A stretch of 64,000 bases of DNA from Flavobacterium sp. KMS (GCF_000813005.1 NZ_JSYP01000024.1:62001-126000); one strand, 5' to 3'; counted from the stretch's first letter, positions 25,852-35,085 are shown. The notes: generated by a model not told the origin, from the letters alone. Numbers and translations: made by a program.

Positions 25852-26603
25852 AGAACATAGCAATAATTAGTGACATACACGGTAATTTACCAGCGCTAAA
25901 AGTCGTTCTCGAAGACATAAAACAAAGAAACATTGATCAAATATATTGCTTAGGCGATTTGGTCGATTTTGCTCCTTGGCATAATGAAGTAATCGAGCTA
26001 ATTAATGCATTAGAAATTCCTTGCTTAATGGGAAATCATGATGAACGCATCGCATTTGACCATGAAGTAATCCCATTGCCAAAACATAATCCTGAGGAAA
26101 GAGCCGCTCGCCTTAACGGAATTAATTATACCAAACAAAGTATAAAACCAGAGAACAAAGCATTCTTAAAAACGCTTCCCGAAAGATTCTTACTCAATTT
26201 TACCATTTCTGGAAAAGAAACTAAAGTACTATTGGTTCACGGTAGTACCCGAAGCAATGATGAATACATTTATGAGAATCATGATCTTACAGATGTTCAA
26301 TCGATGCTTACACAGGAAAAAGCCGATATCATCATTATGGGACATACTCACAAACCGTATGTTAGGTATATAGAAGCAACCACAGAATCTACAGCGGGGA
26401 CACTAATAAATTCTGGTTCCGTAGGTCGGTCCAGAGAAGATAATCCATTGGCAACATATCTTATATTACATATTTCTGATAAAAATATAACTCCCGAAAT
26501 TGTTAAGTTACAATACCCAATAAACGAAGTTATACATGCCATCAAAGCAAGTGAAATTCCTGATTTTTATGCCAAATTTCTAAAGAAAGACCTAATCGTT
26601 TAA
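25848..26603 (+). CDS. Metallophosphoesterase (YfcE/MJ0936-like)
   Basis: Cytosolic calcineurin-like phosphoesterase of 251 aa. All metal-binding motifs are present: SDIHGN (residues 8-13), GDLVD (near 36), GNHDE (near 63), VHGS and GHTH. The family hydrolyses phosphodiesters of small nucleotides or other compounds. The ATG overlaps the MFS stop codon (ATGA), so the two are translationally coupled and co-transcribed. How a phosphoesterase and an exporter work together is not evident. Confidence 0.88.
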   Translation: MKNIAIISDIHGNLPALKVVLEDIKQRNIDQIYCLGDLVDFAPWHNEVIELINALEIPCLMGNHDERIAFDHEVIPLPKHNPEERAARLNGINYTKQSIKPENKAFLKTLPERFLLNFTISGKETKVLLVHGSTRSNDEYIYENHDLTDVQSMLTQEKADIIIMGHTHKPYVRYIEATTESTAGTLINSGSVGRSREDNPLATYLILHISDKNITPEIVKLQYPINEVIHAIKASEIPDFYAKFLKKDLIV

Positions 26604-26679
26604 TTTGATAAAATAAAAAATTCTATAAAATATTATATCTCGTTAAGGCTTACTCTGTCTTTTTTAAGAGCACGGATTT

Positions 26680-26698
26680 CTATGTTTCTATCTGTTAA
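26680..26698. repeat. Dispersed 19-bp repeat
   Basis: CTATGTTTCTATCTGTTAA is identical to the element at 23469-23487 and the inverse of 23347-23365. Confidence 0.7.
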
Positions 26699-26788
26699 GG
26701 AATTACCTCCAGTGGATTATATATTTAGCCTAAAAATAGCAAGTTTGTTCCAAATAAATAATTATATTGCGATACAAATCAATACAAT

Positions 26789-27415
26789 ATGATGGGTTTA
26801 AAAAATAGTAGTAAGAAAACAAAAGCCGCTTTTATACTGGCAATTGTAATGTTAATTATAATCCTAAGTACTTTTAATACACTACGAAACGCTGAAACCA
26901 CCAATGAGAATATTAATGCAATTTATAAAGATCGTTTAATCGTTTCTACCTATATTTTTCATTATGCCAATGAGTTGAACCTTGTTAAGGCAAACGCAGT
27001 TAAAAACAGTAATGAAGCTGATAAAAACGATGCTGTTATTACGTCTATTCAAAATATCAAAGCAATAAACTTATTGTATCATAAAACGGTTTTAACACCC
27101 AAAGAAAAAGAAGACTTTAATACTTTTATTGCTATTTGTAACAAAATAAACAAACAAGCTCAAGACAAACAATGGCATGAAGTCGAAAAATCGGCAGATG
27201 ATGCCTTGGTTACTTTAGAATCACTTTCTAAAATTCAGGTTGATGAAGCTAAATTACAGTTAGAAAACGCCAATAAAGCATACAACCAATATAATGTATT
27301 GGCACAACTAGAAATTGCTTTATTAATAGTTCTTGGCGTTGCTATTATCTATTTATTGCTAACAAAAAGACACAAGCGAACTATAAAAATTCCCGAAGGC
27401 CCTAGCCTGAATTAA
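26789..27415 (+). CDS. Membrane protein with four-helix-bundle (MCP-like) sensor domain
   Basis: Protein of 208 aa with one helix near the N-terminus (about 14-30), a long helical extracytoplasmic region rich in Lys, Asn and Glu (about 35-165) and a second helix (about 170-190), then a short basic tail. The opening KTKAAFILAIVMLIIILSTF and the following helical stretch resemble the 4HB_MCP sensor module of chemoreceptors and kinases, but no signalling domain follows. It might be a stand-alone sensor or a structural membrane protein. It stands alone between the phosphoesterase and nadA and has its own terminator. Confidence 0.7.
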   Translation: MMGLKNSSKKTKAAFILAIVMLIIILSTFNTLRNAETTNENINAIYKDRLIVSTYIFHYANELNLVKANAVKNSNEADKNDAVITSIQNIKAINLLYHKTVLTPKEKEDFNTFIAICNKINKQAQDKQWHEVEKSADDALVTLESLSKIQVDEAKLQLENANKAYNQYNVLAQLEIALLIVLGVAIIYLLLTKRHKRTIKIPEGPSLN

Positions 27416-27442
27416 TTAAAAAATCATATTTCTTAAATCATA

Positions 27443-27481
27443 AAGCCTGTTGAAGCAAATACTGCATCAACAGGCTTTTTC
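27443..27481 (+). terminator. Terminator after the four-helix sensor gene
   Basis: AAAGCCTGTTGA and TCAACAGGCTTT form a 12-bp stem with a 12-nt loop, followed by TTTCT. It lies 28 bases after the stop codon. Confidence 0.85.
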
Positions 27482-27536
27482 TATGTATTCTTTATTTCTA
27501 CTTCACTCCTTCTAAATATTAAAACATAAAAAACGC

Positions 27537-27560
27537 ATTTCATGATTAAAATCATGAAAT
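27537..27560. promoter_or_regulatory. Perfect palindrome upstream of nadA
   Basis: ATTTCATGAT and ATCATGAAAT are perfect inverted repeats around TAAA. It lies in the 442-base gap between the four-helix gene and nadA. It may be an operator or a hairpin. The rest of the gap has no recognisable gene or riboswitch. Confidence 0.4.
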
Positions 27561-27857
27561 AAGATTAACCTCAATAATATCTTTACAACGCTAAAACCAT
27601 AATTAAATAATTATAATTCAAAAAGTTATAAAACATTTGTAGTAAAAATTATGGAATAGGTTCCTCCTAGGCCGAATACAAAATTAGAAATTGCAATAAT
27701 ATGCAATAGCCTTCATAAAAAGCAAGGCAATTATATATAGAACACGTTTTCGGTTTGGGAGTTTTTTTCAATTTAAAATTCTGTTTTCTAAAAAAGTAAC
27801 TAATCTAATTTGGGTATTCTTAACATGAAATATAAGAGTATCTATAAAAATAAATAC

Positions 27858-28790
27858 ATGGATAAATTATTCTTAATTTCTGAAATAAACCGATTAAAAC
27901 AAGAAAAAAACGCGATTATTCTCGCTCATTATTATCAAGAAAAAGACATACAAGACATTGCCGATTTTGTAGGCGACAGTCTTGAATTATCCAAAAAAGC
28001 TGCCACTACAAATGCAGATACAATTGTTTTTGCAGGAGTCTATTTTATGGCAGAAACTGCAAAAATTATCAATCCAAATAAAAAAGTGCTTTTACCTGAC
28101 CTCAATGCAGGTTGTTCTCTTGCCGATGGATGCGACCCGGTTAACTTTAAAAAACTAAAAGAACTTTTCCCTAAACATGTTGTGGTAACCTACATCAATT
28201 CTTCGGCAGAGATAAAAGCATTAAGTGATTGGGTATGTACCTCATCTAATGCAAAAAAAATAATCGAAGCGATTCCTAAAGAACAAGAAATAATTTTTGC
28301 CCCAGACAAAAACCTAGGAATGTATCTAAAAAAGGAAACAAAACGTGATTTACTTCTTTGGGATGGTTCCTGCATTGTACATGAAGCTTTTTCATTAGAT
28401 AAACTAATCGAAATTTACAATACAAACCCAACCGCCAAGATTGTTGCCCATCCCGAATCCGAAAGACATATACTGGAAACGGCGCACTATATTGGGTCAA
28501 CATCTGGAATGCTTAATTTTATCAAAAATGATTCGGCTACAACATTTATCGTAGCAACCGAAGCAGGTATTCTGCATCAATTGGCAAAAAATGCTCCAAA
28601 CAAAACGATTATTCCAGCTCCTTCTCACGAAGATAATACCTGCGCTTGTAGCGAATGTGCCTATATGAAGATAAATACACTAGAGAAGCTTTATTTATGT
28701 CTAAAGAATGAAAGCCCAGAAATTAGCATTAATGAAGAATTACGATTACAAGCTATAAAACCAATAAATAGAATGCTCAATTTCTCTTAA
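27858..28790 (+). CDS. nadA: Quinolinate synthase
   Basis: [4Fe-4S] enzyme of NAD synthesis, 310 aa from this start. It condenses iminoaspartate with dihydroxyacetone phosphate to quinolinate. The cluster cysteines are in [19 protein letters not shown] and [35 protein letters not shown] at the N-terminus and the HPESE motif are conserved. In-frame starts at 27810 (TTG) and 27825 (ATG) exist; I choose the ATG at 27858 because [19 protein letters not shown] matches the family's usual N-terminus and has the A-rich leader common here. It is followed after 18 bases by nadB. Confidence 0.95.
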   Translation: MDKLFLISEINRLKQEKNAIILAHYYQEKDIQDIADFVGDSLELSKKAATTNADTIVFAGVYFMAETAKIINPNKKVLLPDLNAGCSLADGCDPVNFKKLKELFPKHVVVTYINSSAEIKALSDWVCTSSNAKKIIEAIPKEQEIIFAPDKNLGMYLKKETKRDLLLWDGSCIVHEAFSLDKLIEIYNTNPTAKIVAHPESERHILETAHYIGSTSGMLNFIKNDSATTFIVATEAGILHQLAKNAPNKTIIPAPSHEDNTCACSECAYMKINTLEKLYLCLKNESPEISINEELRLQAIKPINRMLNFS

Positions 28791-28808
28791 TCACCAAAGC
28801 TTATCATC

Positions 28809-30332
28809 ATGAAAAATACTGACATACTTATAATTGGTTCTGGAGTGGCAGGTTTATTTTTTGCAATAAAAATAGCGAAAAAACGTCCCGAATTATCGAT
28901 TACGATCATGACCAAAGAAAAAGCTAAAAACTCCAATACACAATTAGCGCAAGGAGGAATTGCAGTTGTTACCGATAGTATCGAAGATAGTTTTGAGCAA
29001 CACATTCAGGACACCTTAAAATCTGGAGGAGGTTCATGTGATGAGGAAATTGTAAAAATGGTAATACATCAGGCGCCAGAAAGATTAGGTGAACTTATTG
29101 ATATTGGTGTTTCTTTTGATAAAAATAAATCTGGAATCTGGAATTTAGGTTTAGAAGGCGGACATTCTCAACATCGCATTTTACATCATAAAGATATATC
29201 TGGAGCAGAAATCGAAAAAAAACTAATTGATACCATAAATCAATTATCAAATATTACCGTATTAGAAAATCATTTGGTTATAGATATAAATACAAAAAAC
29301 AATAAAGGAAATCCTTATGCTACAGGAGCTTTTTATTGTGACAAAGTCAATGACAGAATAAAATACATACAAGCTAAAACCATTGTTTTAAGCACTGGAG
29401 GATGTGGGCAAATTTTTAAAAACACTACAAATCCCGAAATTGCGACAGGTGATGGAATCGCAATTGCATCACGAGCCGGAGCCTTAATAAAGGATATGCA
29501 ATACATACAGTTTCATCCAACGGCATTATACGAAGAAGATAAAAATCCGTTTTTTTTAATTTCTGAAGCTGTAAGAGGTTTTGGAGCGCATATCGTTAAT
29601 GAAGATCAAAAACGTTTTATATTTAAAGATGATATTCGCGGAGAATTAGCTACAAGAGATATTGTTTCTCAAGCTATAAGCAAAGAAATAGAAACATCTG
29701 GAAAACCGTATGTTTATTTAGATTGCAGACATTTGGAATTAGAAGAATTCTATGCTCATTTTCCTTCCATCACAGATTACTTCAAGAAAATCGGATTAAA
29801 TCCTAAAACAGACTTAATTCCTATTGTACCCGTTGCGCATTATCAATGTGGAGGAATAAATGTCGATAAGAACTCAGAAACAAATATAAAAAACTTGTAC
29901 GCTATAGGCGAATGCTCCAGAACGGGATTACATGGGAAAAACAGATTAGCTTCAAATTCTTTATTAGAAGCTTTAGTTTTTGCACATCAAGCTTCAAAAC
30001 ATATTGATAGTATTATTGATGAAATAGCATTTTCTCCAAAAAAATCTATGATAGGCTTTAATGAACCTTTGGTTAAAACCAATTCTAATAATTTTATAAA
30101 GCTTAAAAAAGAACTTCAAACAATGATGACTCATTTTTACGCTAACAAAGATGCTGATTTTGAAAAAATAATAGACGAAATAGAATCGATGAAAATGAAA
30201 ACTGTAGCATTGTTATTTAAAAAACAAAAACTAACAACACAACTCGTAGAATTTACAAATATGCTTACAGTTGCAAAAATTGTTATCGAGGATCATAAAG
30301 AACAAATTATTGAAAATATCTCGAGTTATTAA
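28809..30332 (+). CDS. nadB: L-aspartate oxidase
   Basis: FAD enzyme of 507 aa that oxidises aspartate to iminoaspartate for quinolinate synthase. It has the N-terminal dinucleotide fold ILIIGSGVAGLFFAIKIA, QLAQGGIAVV, the EGGHSQHRILHHKD stretch, the FHPTALY substrate-loop motif, and GLHGKNRLASNSLLEALVFAHQAS near the FAD. The C-terminal helical domain is present, and its length is slightly short of the usual 530 or so. It forms an operon with nadA and ends in a hairpin that includes its stop codon. No nadC is in the window. Confidence 0.96.
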   Translation: MKNTDILIIGSGVAGLFFAIKIAKKRPELSITIMTKEKAKNSNTQLAQGGIAVVTDSIEDSFEQHIQDTLKSGGGSCDEEIVKMVIHQAPERLGELIDIGVSFDKNKSGIWNLGLEGGHSQHRILHHKDISGAEIEKKLIDTINQLSNITVLENHLVIDINTKNNKGNPYATGAFYCDKVNDRIKYIQAKTIVLSTGGCGQIFKNTTNPEIATGDGIAIASRAGALIKDMQYIQFHPTALYEEDKNPFFLISEAVRGFGAHIVNEDQKRFIFKDDIRGELATRDIVSQAISKEIETSGKPYVYLDCRHLELEEFYAHFPSITDYFKKIGLNPKTDLIPIVPVAHYQCGGINVDKNSETNIKNLYAIGECSRTGLHGKNRLASNSLLEALVFAHQASKHIDSIIDEIAFSPKKSMIGFNEPLVKTNSNNFIKLKKELQTMMTHFYANKDADFEKIIDEIESMKMKTVALLFKKQKLTTQLVEFTNMLTVAKIVIEDHKEQIIENISSY

Positions 30333-30347
30333 AACTCGAGATATTTT
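30312..30347 (+). terminator. nadAB terminator hairpin
   Basis: AAAATATCTCGAGTT and AACTCGAGATATTTT form a 15-bp stem with a short loop. The stem contains the last codons and the stop of nadB. The stem ends in T-rich sequence. The facing gene at 30396 is convergent, so it may act in both directions. Confidence 0.65.
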
Positions 30348-30395
30348 ACTTGACATAGAATTAATAACTATCTGAAAATTATTAAGAATCACTAA

Positions 30396-31556
30396 TTAAT
30401 GCTCCACTTCATCAACACCATTAAACATATTTATCAGTTTGGTAATAGGATCGTCAGAATGCATCATTTCAGTAGAATCCAGAGTGATTTTTGTAATCTC
30501 CGAAGCTCTTTTGCACATTTGCTTTTCGTAAGCGGCAATTGCTGCCTGAACGTTTGGGAAGTTATCACCAGAAAGAACCTCAGCTAATTCAAAAGCATCT
30601 TGCATTGCCATATTTACACCTTCTCCTGCATAAGGCGGCATACGATGTGCTGCATCACCTAACATTGTGAGATTTGACAAAGCATCCCATTGCTGATCTA
30701 GTGGGAAATGATATTGTGGTCTGGGAATAATCGACATTTCATCACTTTCAAATAATTCCTGCCAAACTGGATCCCATGAACCAAATTCTTTTTTAAACCA
30801 TTGGTAAACCTGGTCTTTATTTGAGAAATCAATACCGCTATCACGAACCCAAAATTCATCGACTTTACAACCTGTATAAAAAGATAGTGTTCCATCCCCT
30901 TTCATGCTTAAAATCAATGTTTTTTGGTCGCCAAAAGCAAATAATTTTCCACCATTTACAAGCTTAAACAATTTTGGAGCAATTTTTTCAGAATCATAAA
31001 TGTTTCCTTCCACAATTGTAACACCCGAGTATATTGGCTTTATCGAGTTAATGTGAGGTCTTATTTTTGAGTTCGCTCCATCGGCTGCGATTACAATATC
31101 AGCTTCTGCTTTTGAACCATTTTTGAATGTTAATTCCCAACCCTTATTTTTTGGAGCCATCAAAAGAAACTGACTGCCCCAAACCACAGTATCGGGTTGT
31201 AAAGAATCTAGAAGTATATTTCGTAATGGGCCACGATCTATTTCTGGACGATTCTCTTCATAATCATCAGCAGAATGCGTGTCCATTGCAACATTTAGGT
31301 TTTTATCAAGAATACGCAATTTACCTGCTTCAGGACGATGATTGGCATAAAATGCATCTATTAATCCTGCTCTGCGAAGTGCTTCTAATCCTGATTCTTC
31401 ATGAAGGTCAAGAGTTGCTCCCTGAACTCTAACATCCGAATTAAAATCTCTTTCATATACTTTTACTTCTGCGCCTTTAAGTTGCAAAAGTCTTGCTAAT
31501 GTTAAACCTCCTGGTCCTCCACCTACAATTGCTATTTTTTTATTTTTAATTAACAT
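30396..31556 (-). CDS. FAD-dependent monooxygenase, TetX-like
   Basis: Flavoprotein hydroxylase of 386 aa. It has the FAD fold GGGPGGLTLARLLQLKGAEVKVYERD, then RVQGATLDLHEESGLEALRRAGL, the DG motif AADGANSKIR and GDAAHRMPPYAGEGVNMAMQDAFELAEVL. This layout, including the TLDLH segment, is that of the Tet(X) group of class A monooxygenases. From a remembered Tet(X2) sequence, the tetracycline-contacting residues Gln192, Arg213 and His234 align with Glu, Lys and Ser here, so a tetracycline substrate is doubtful. It follows an AraC-type gene by 30 bases on the same strand, probably in one transcript. Confidence 0.82.
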   Translation of the reverse strand: MLIKNKKIAIVGGGPGGLTLARLLQLKGAEVKVYERDFNSDVRVQGATLDLHEESGLEALRRAGLIDAFYANHRPEAGKLRILDKNLNVAMDTHSADDYEENRPEIDRGPLRNILLDSLQPDTVVWGSQFLLMAPKNKGWELTFKNGSKAEADIVIAADGANSKIRPHINSIKPIYSGVTIVEGNIYDSEKIAPKLFKLVNGGKLFAFGDQKTLILSMKGDGTLSFYTGCKVDEFWVRDSGIDFSNKDQVYQWFKKEFGSWDPVWQELFESDEMSIIPRPQYHFPLDQQWDALSNLTMLGDAAHRMPPYAGEGVNMAMQDAFELAEVLSGDNFPNVQAAIAAYEKQMCKRASEITKITLDSTEMMHSDDPITKLINMFNGVDEVEH

Positions 31557-31586
31557 AACTCAATTCTTTAATTTTATAAGACAAAA

Positions 31587-32354
31587 TTATTTCTTCTTGA
31601 GTGTCGATAATTGTATAAATCGGTCGTTTATATTCTTGTTCAGTTCCTTAGGAGTTACGCCCGAGAATTTCTTGATGTTTTTTATAAAATGAGCCTGATC
31701 CGTAAAGTTTTGTTCAGGAAAAAGTTTGCCTTCTTTTATTTGTTGAAATGTAGCTCTAAACCGGAGAATGGTACAATATGCCTTTAATGATATTCCAAAC
31801 CGTTGATTAAAGTATCGATTGATTTGTCGGCTGTTCCAATGAATTGTTTCGGCAATTTCGGCAATCGTAATCTCACCATTTGAATTATATATTAAATCAA
31901 ATAATTTTCTTTTGCGTTCGTCAATTTCATGATTCAGAATACTCAAAAACTTTGACGAAAGTAAATCACAAAACCCTTCAAAATTTTCGAAATCCTGAAT
32001 TGAAATCCCAAAATAATCCGAAGGTAAATTATAAGCAGTATCTACTAAAACAGGGAATTTATCTTTAAAAAGATATTCGATAGCCAATAGTTTAAAACTA
32101 ACTGCAAACATTGCTGTCTTTGGCGCAAGCACAGCCCGAGAAGGCTCAGAATCGACTCCCAGAAGTGTAATATTATCTCTGTCTTCAAAAGAAAATATAA
32201 GATCTATTCTCCCATCTGGCAGAATCACAATTTGTTTTTCCTGATCAGAAACATTCGAAAGCATCCAAAAACTTTCAACATAGTTAGACAACGGGAAACC
32301 AGGTTTCATTTCCCGATAGTCTATATCTAGTATTTCTTGATTAGTTTTATTCAA
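31587..32354 (-). CDS. AraC-family regulator
   Basis: Transcription factor of 255 aa. The N-terminal domain (FPLSNYVESFWMLSN, IVILPDGRIDLIFSF, ESEPSRAVLAP-like region) is that of the AraC group with a small ligand-binding beta domain. The C-terminal half has helix-turn-helix motifs with ITIAEIAETIHWNSRQINRYFNQRFGISLKAY and FPEQNFTDQAHFIKNIKKFSGVTPKEL. It is upstream of, and presumably co-transcribed with, the TetX-like monooxygenase gene and may control it. The ligand is unknown. Confidence 0.85.
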   Translation of the reverse strand: MNKTNQEILDIDYREMKPGFPLSNYVESFWMLSNVSDQEKQIVILPDGRIDLIFSFEDRDNITLLGVDSEPSRAVLAPKTAMFAVSFKLLAIEYLFKDKFPVLVDTAYNLPSDYFGISIQDFENFEGFCDLLSSKFLSILNHEIDERKRKLFDLIYNSNGEITIAEIAETIHWNSRQINRYFNQRFGISLKAYCTILRFRATFQQIKEGKLFPEQNFTDQAHFIKNIKKFSGVTPKELNKNINDRFIQLSTLKKK

Positions 32355-32362
32355 TTTTATTC

Positions 32363-32595
32363 ACCATTAAGGGATTAAGAAAGATTAAGCTTTGTCCTTT
32401 TTTAGCCACAGATTAAAAGGATTAGAAAGATTTTTTTACCATTAAGAAATTAAGAAAAGTTAAGCTTTATCCTTAATGAAACTTAATGTCTTAATGGTAA
32501 AACTTTTTTAGTCAAACCATCTAAACTTTGTGACCTTTGCGTAAACCCTTGCGTACTTAGCGGTTAAATCTTAATCCCTTAATGGTTAAATCTTA
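32363..32595. repeat. Cluster of dispersed intergenic repeats
   Basis: A full copy of the ACCATTAAG/CTTAATGGT hairpin element lies at 32438-32498, in the opposite orientation to the 11660 array. A half copy is at 32363-32397 and an end fragment near 32570-32587. Between them are a GCCACAGATTAAAAGGATT element (32405) and a TTTGCGTAAACCCTTGCG element (32524-32569). No gene is present. Confidence 0.85.
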
Positions 32596-32605
32596 TCTCA
32601 CAGAC

Positions 32606-33886
32606 TTAAACACTTTCTGTTTCAATTACAACCTTCACTCCGGCATCTACAGCTTTACCTTTTGATTTAACCAATTGGTTTACTCTCCAAATAAAGAATA
32701 TCGAACAAAGTGTTACTGCCGAAATTACATATCCCAGAATATCGTAATTCTCTAGCGGTGATGTCTTGCTCTCTTGGTGCACGATAAATCCAGCACAAAC
32801 TGCTGCAATACCTCCTGCAATTTGTTGCATTGATGAAGTAATAGACATATATGCTCCACGATCTTTCATATCTGGAATTCCAGTATTAAGTGTTGTCGAC
32901 GGAATCATACGACTCATGATACCCATAAACAAAATCATATTGATTACTACTACTTCCCATAAAGGAATTGGTCCCAGATTGGTATAAATTAATATCATAA
33001 TGATCGATAGTATTGACCCTGCAGTAAACAACCAAAACTTACTAACTCTGTCACTTAATTTCCCCACAAGAGGCATGATAAAAAGTACTGAAAGACCTGT
33101 AAAGAAAAAGACCATTGGTAATTCTAATTGGCTAATATGAATGTTATTTACTAAGAAAGAACTTCCAAAAGGCTGCAACATAAATCCGCCTATAGATAAG
33201 AATGCAATTGCCGCAAAACCAACCTGATAGTTCTTATTACTTAAAGTATGCCATAAATGTAAAAATGGGCTTTTATCCGACTGTAATTTAAGGTGTTCGG
33301 TAACTGGTTTCATCTTGATTACAATTGTAACAAGTATAAGAATTCCTAGTCCTGCAATCATCAAGAAAGCCGAATGCCAACCCCAGTGATTTGCAAAATA
33401 AAGCCCTACCGGAATCCCTAAAATTTGGCTTGAAGCAAAAGCCATTTGGATAAATCCCATCACACGACCACGCTGATGAATCACAAATAAATCGGTCACA
33501 ATTGCCAAAGAAACGGATCCAATTACACCACCAAAAAGACCTGTTACAATTCTGGCAGAAAGTAACAACGCATAGTTAGTTGCCAAAGCACAACAAACTG
33601 TACCAATAATAAATCCTGTGTAAAAGAAAACAAGCAGTTTTTTTCGATCAAACTTGTCGGCAAAACCAGCTGCAAGCAATCCTGAAGTACCTGCACTAAA
33701 TGCATAAGCCGAAACTGTAAATCCAAAATTTGCGGTAGTCATATCTAGATTTTTCATTAGTATATCCCCAAGTGGAGAAAGAACCATAAAATCTAGTATA
33801 ACCGTAAATTGTAAAAGTGCCAATAAGGCGATAATATATTTTTGATAAGAAGAAAAGGGTGGGATTTCTAATTTTGTTTTTTCCAT
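32606..33886 (-). CDS. MFS exporter (DHA1-like)
   Basis: Inner-membrane transporter of 426 aa with 12 predicted helices. ILDFMVLSPLGDILMKNLDM in helix 1, the motif GLLAAGFADKFDRKKLLVF after helix 2, and ARIVTGLFGGVIGSVSLAIVTDLF in helix 4 resemble DHA1 drug and sugar efflux carriers. It is the last gene of a minus-strand unit with a TetR regulator (34146) and a 75-aa protein (33909), with gaps of 22 and 9 bases. It is probably derepressed when TetR binds an exported compound. The compound is unknown. Confidence 0.9.
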   Translation of the reverse strand: MEKTKLEIPPFSSYQKYIIALLALLQFTVILDFMVLSPLGDILMKNLDMTTANFGFTVSAYAFSAGTSGLLAAGFADKFDRKKLLVFFYTGFIIGTVCCALATNYALLLSARIVTGLFGGVIGSVSLAIVTDLFVIHQRGRVMGFIQMAFASSQILGIPVGLYFANHWGWHSAFLMIAGLGILILVTIVIKMKPVTEHLKLQSDKSPFLHLWHTLSNKNYQVGFAAIAFLSIGGFMLQPFGSSFLVNNIHISQLELPMVFFFTGLSVLFIMPLVGKLSDRVSKFWLFTAGSILSIIMILIYTNLGPIPLWEVVVINMILFMGIMSRMIPSTTLNTGIPDMKDRGAYMSITSSMQQIAGGIAAVCAGFIVHQESKTSPLENYDILGYVISAVTLCSIFFIWRVNQLVKSKGKAVDAGVKVVIETESV

Positions 33887-33908
33887 TATAATATTTCTAT
33901 TTTTTTGA

Positions 33909-34136
33909 TTAATTTAATTCCTGGCATTCATGTCCAAGATCATTAATAATATTAATTATTGTTTTAACTGTAAGTGTTTCCGAAACAATGCGCAGCACAT
34001 AATCAACATCATCGGTATCAACACTCCATTGCAGAATATCTGCGTGATTGTTCAGTGTTTTAGTCACCTCACAATCTGTACATAGTTGTTCTATGTTAGT
34101 TTTAAAAATATAGATTTTATCTAAATCTGTTTCCAT
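33909..34136 (-). CDS. Small HMA-like (ferredoxin-fold) protein
   Basis: A 75-aa protein that fits a beta-alpha-beta-beta-alpha-beta pattern (IYIFKTNI, helix, ILQWSVDT, YVLRIVSE, helix TIINIINDLG, HECQEL), like the heavy-metal-associated domain. It lacks the CxxC metal-binding loop, although the loop region contains TDCEV. Similar proteins occur in Flavobacteria without an assigned role. It lies between TetR and MFS genes in a tight operon, so it is co-expressed with an exporter. A function in metal or redox handling would be a guess. Confidence 0.7.
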   Translation of the reverse strand: METDLDKIYIFKTNIEQLCTDCEVTKTLNNHADILQWSVDTDDVDYVLRIVSETLTVKTIINIINDLGHECQELN

Positions 34137-34145
34137 AGTATTATT

Positions 34146-34742
34146 TTATGGTTTTAATGCTCTTATAGCAGCCCCAAAGGCTTCTTTCATCATGTCCTGA
34201 GTAAGCTTAAATGGCTTCCCTCCCATGCTTTTTCCTTCATTATGAAAATTCAACAAAGTATATAAAGGACCGTAAGCGATACTCCAAAAAACTTCAAATT
34301 GCATTGGCACTAGTTCCTTATTATGCAATGAATTTTCAATAAATTGTTTCATGATTATCCTAAAATCAGAGAATTTGGTTGTAGAGTTTAATATATCCTC
34401 AGCATGTGGGGATTGTTTAATTACTTCAAAGAATGCAACCTTCTTTGGATACTTAAATGTAAATGCAGCTCGGTTTTGCCATTGTATCCATAAACCTTCT
34501 TCAAATGGCATATCTGGCGAAAAATTCTCTATTGTGGATGTAAAGAATTCTATAGCAATTTCTGCCCCGATTTTTTTAATCAAATCATCTTTGTCTTTGT
34601 AATAAATATAGAGAGTCGCCACAGAAATATTACAAGCCTTCGCTAGCTTATTCATACTGAAGCCCTGAAAGCCATCCTGAACAATTAACTCTATCGCATT
34701 TGTAACAACTAACTTCTCTTTATCTATATCTCTTACTCTCAT
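34146..34742 (-). CDS. TetR-family repressor
   Basis: Regulator of 198 aa. The N-terminal helix-turn-helix is clear: AIELIVQDGFQGFSMNKLAKACNISVATLYIYYKDKDDLIKKI. The remaining helices form the ligand-binding domain. It is the first gene of an operon with the 75-aa protein and the MFS exporter, so autoregulation of an efflux unit is likely. A TAnnTTTG box and a partly symmetric site lie just upstream. Confidence 0.88.
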   Translation of the reverse strand: MRVRDIDKEKLVVTNAIELIVQDGFQGFSMNKLAKACNISVATLYIYYKDKDDLIKKIGAEIAIEFFTSTIENFSPDMPFEEGLWIQWQNRAAFTFKYPKKVAFFEVIKQSPHAEDILNSTTKFSDFRIIMKQFIENSLHNKELVPMQFEVFWSIAYGPLYTLLNFHNEGKSMGGKPFKLTQDMMKEAFGAAIRALKP

Positions 34743-34759
34743 AATTTGGAAATTTTTAG

Positions 34760-34790
34760 CAAATATAAAACATTAAATGAATGAGCGTTC
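34760..34790 (-). promoter_or_regulatory. Candidate promoter and operator of the TetR/MFS operon
   Basis: The minus strand has TATATTTG (34760-34767), a full -7 consensus match 18 bases before the TetR ATG. GAATGAGCGTTC (34779-34790), symmetric at four of six paired positions, lies between the -7 and -33 positions. No clear TTG is seen. The site would suit the TetR protein but is weak evidence. Confidence 0.4.
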
Positions 34791-34858
34791 TTTTATTAAT
34801 ATTTTTTTTCAGTTGAAAAGTAAAATTAATACAAGTCTTTTACTGTAGATCTGCAATT

Positions 34859-35085
34859 AACCGCAAAGAACGCAAGGGGTTACGCAAAGGACGCAAGGAT
34901 TTACAATCAGTGCCAAAAAGGGTTAACCATTAAGACATTAAGTTTCATTAAGTACTAAGCTTAATTTTTCTTTATTTCTTAAAGGTGAAAATTCCTTTAA
35001 TCAATGTCAAAAAAGTTTAACCATTAAGGCATTAAGTTTCATTAAGGATTAAACTTAATTTTTCTTAATATCTTAATGGTAAAAA
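34859..35085. repeat. Two hairpin repeats plus a CGCAAAG element
   Basis: The 436-base gap between TetR and the PLP protein has a CGCAAAG-type element (34859-34904, AACCGCAAAGAACGCAAGG...) followed by two direct copies of the ACCATTAAG/CTTAATGGT element (about 34926-34988 and 35020-35081), each preceded by CAGTGCCAAAAAGG or AATGTCAAAAAAG. The second copy folds best. No gene is seen. Confidence 0.85.

Noticed and set aside
27482-27857. Riboswitch upstream of nadA
   Set aside because: I see a palindrome but no structure that I can match to a known NAD-related riboswitch.
30396-31556. Functional tetracycline resistance gene
   Set aside because: The TetX-like residues for substrate contact appear changed, and the gene is in an ordinary chromosomal context with no mobile element.
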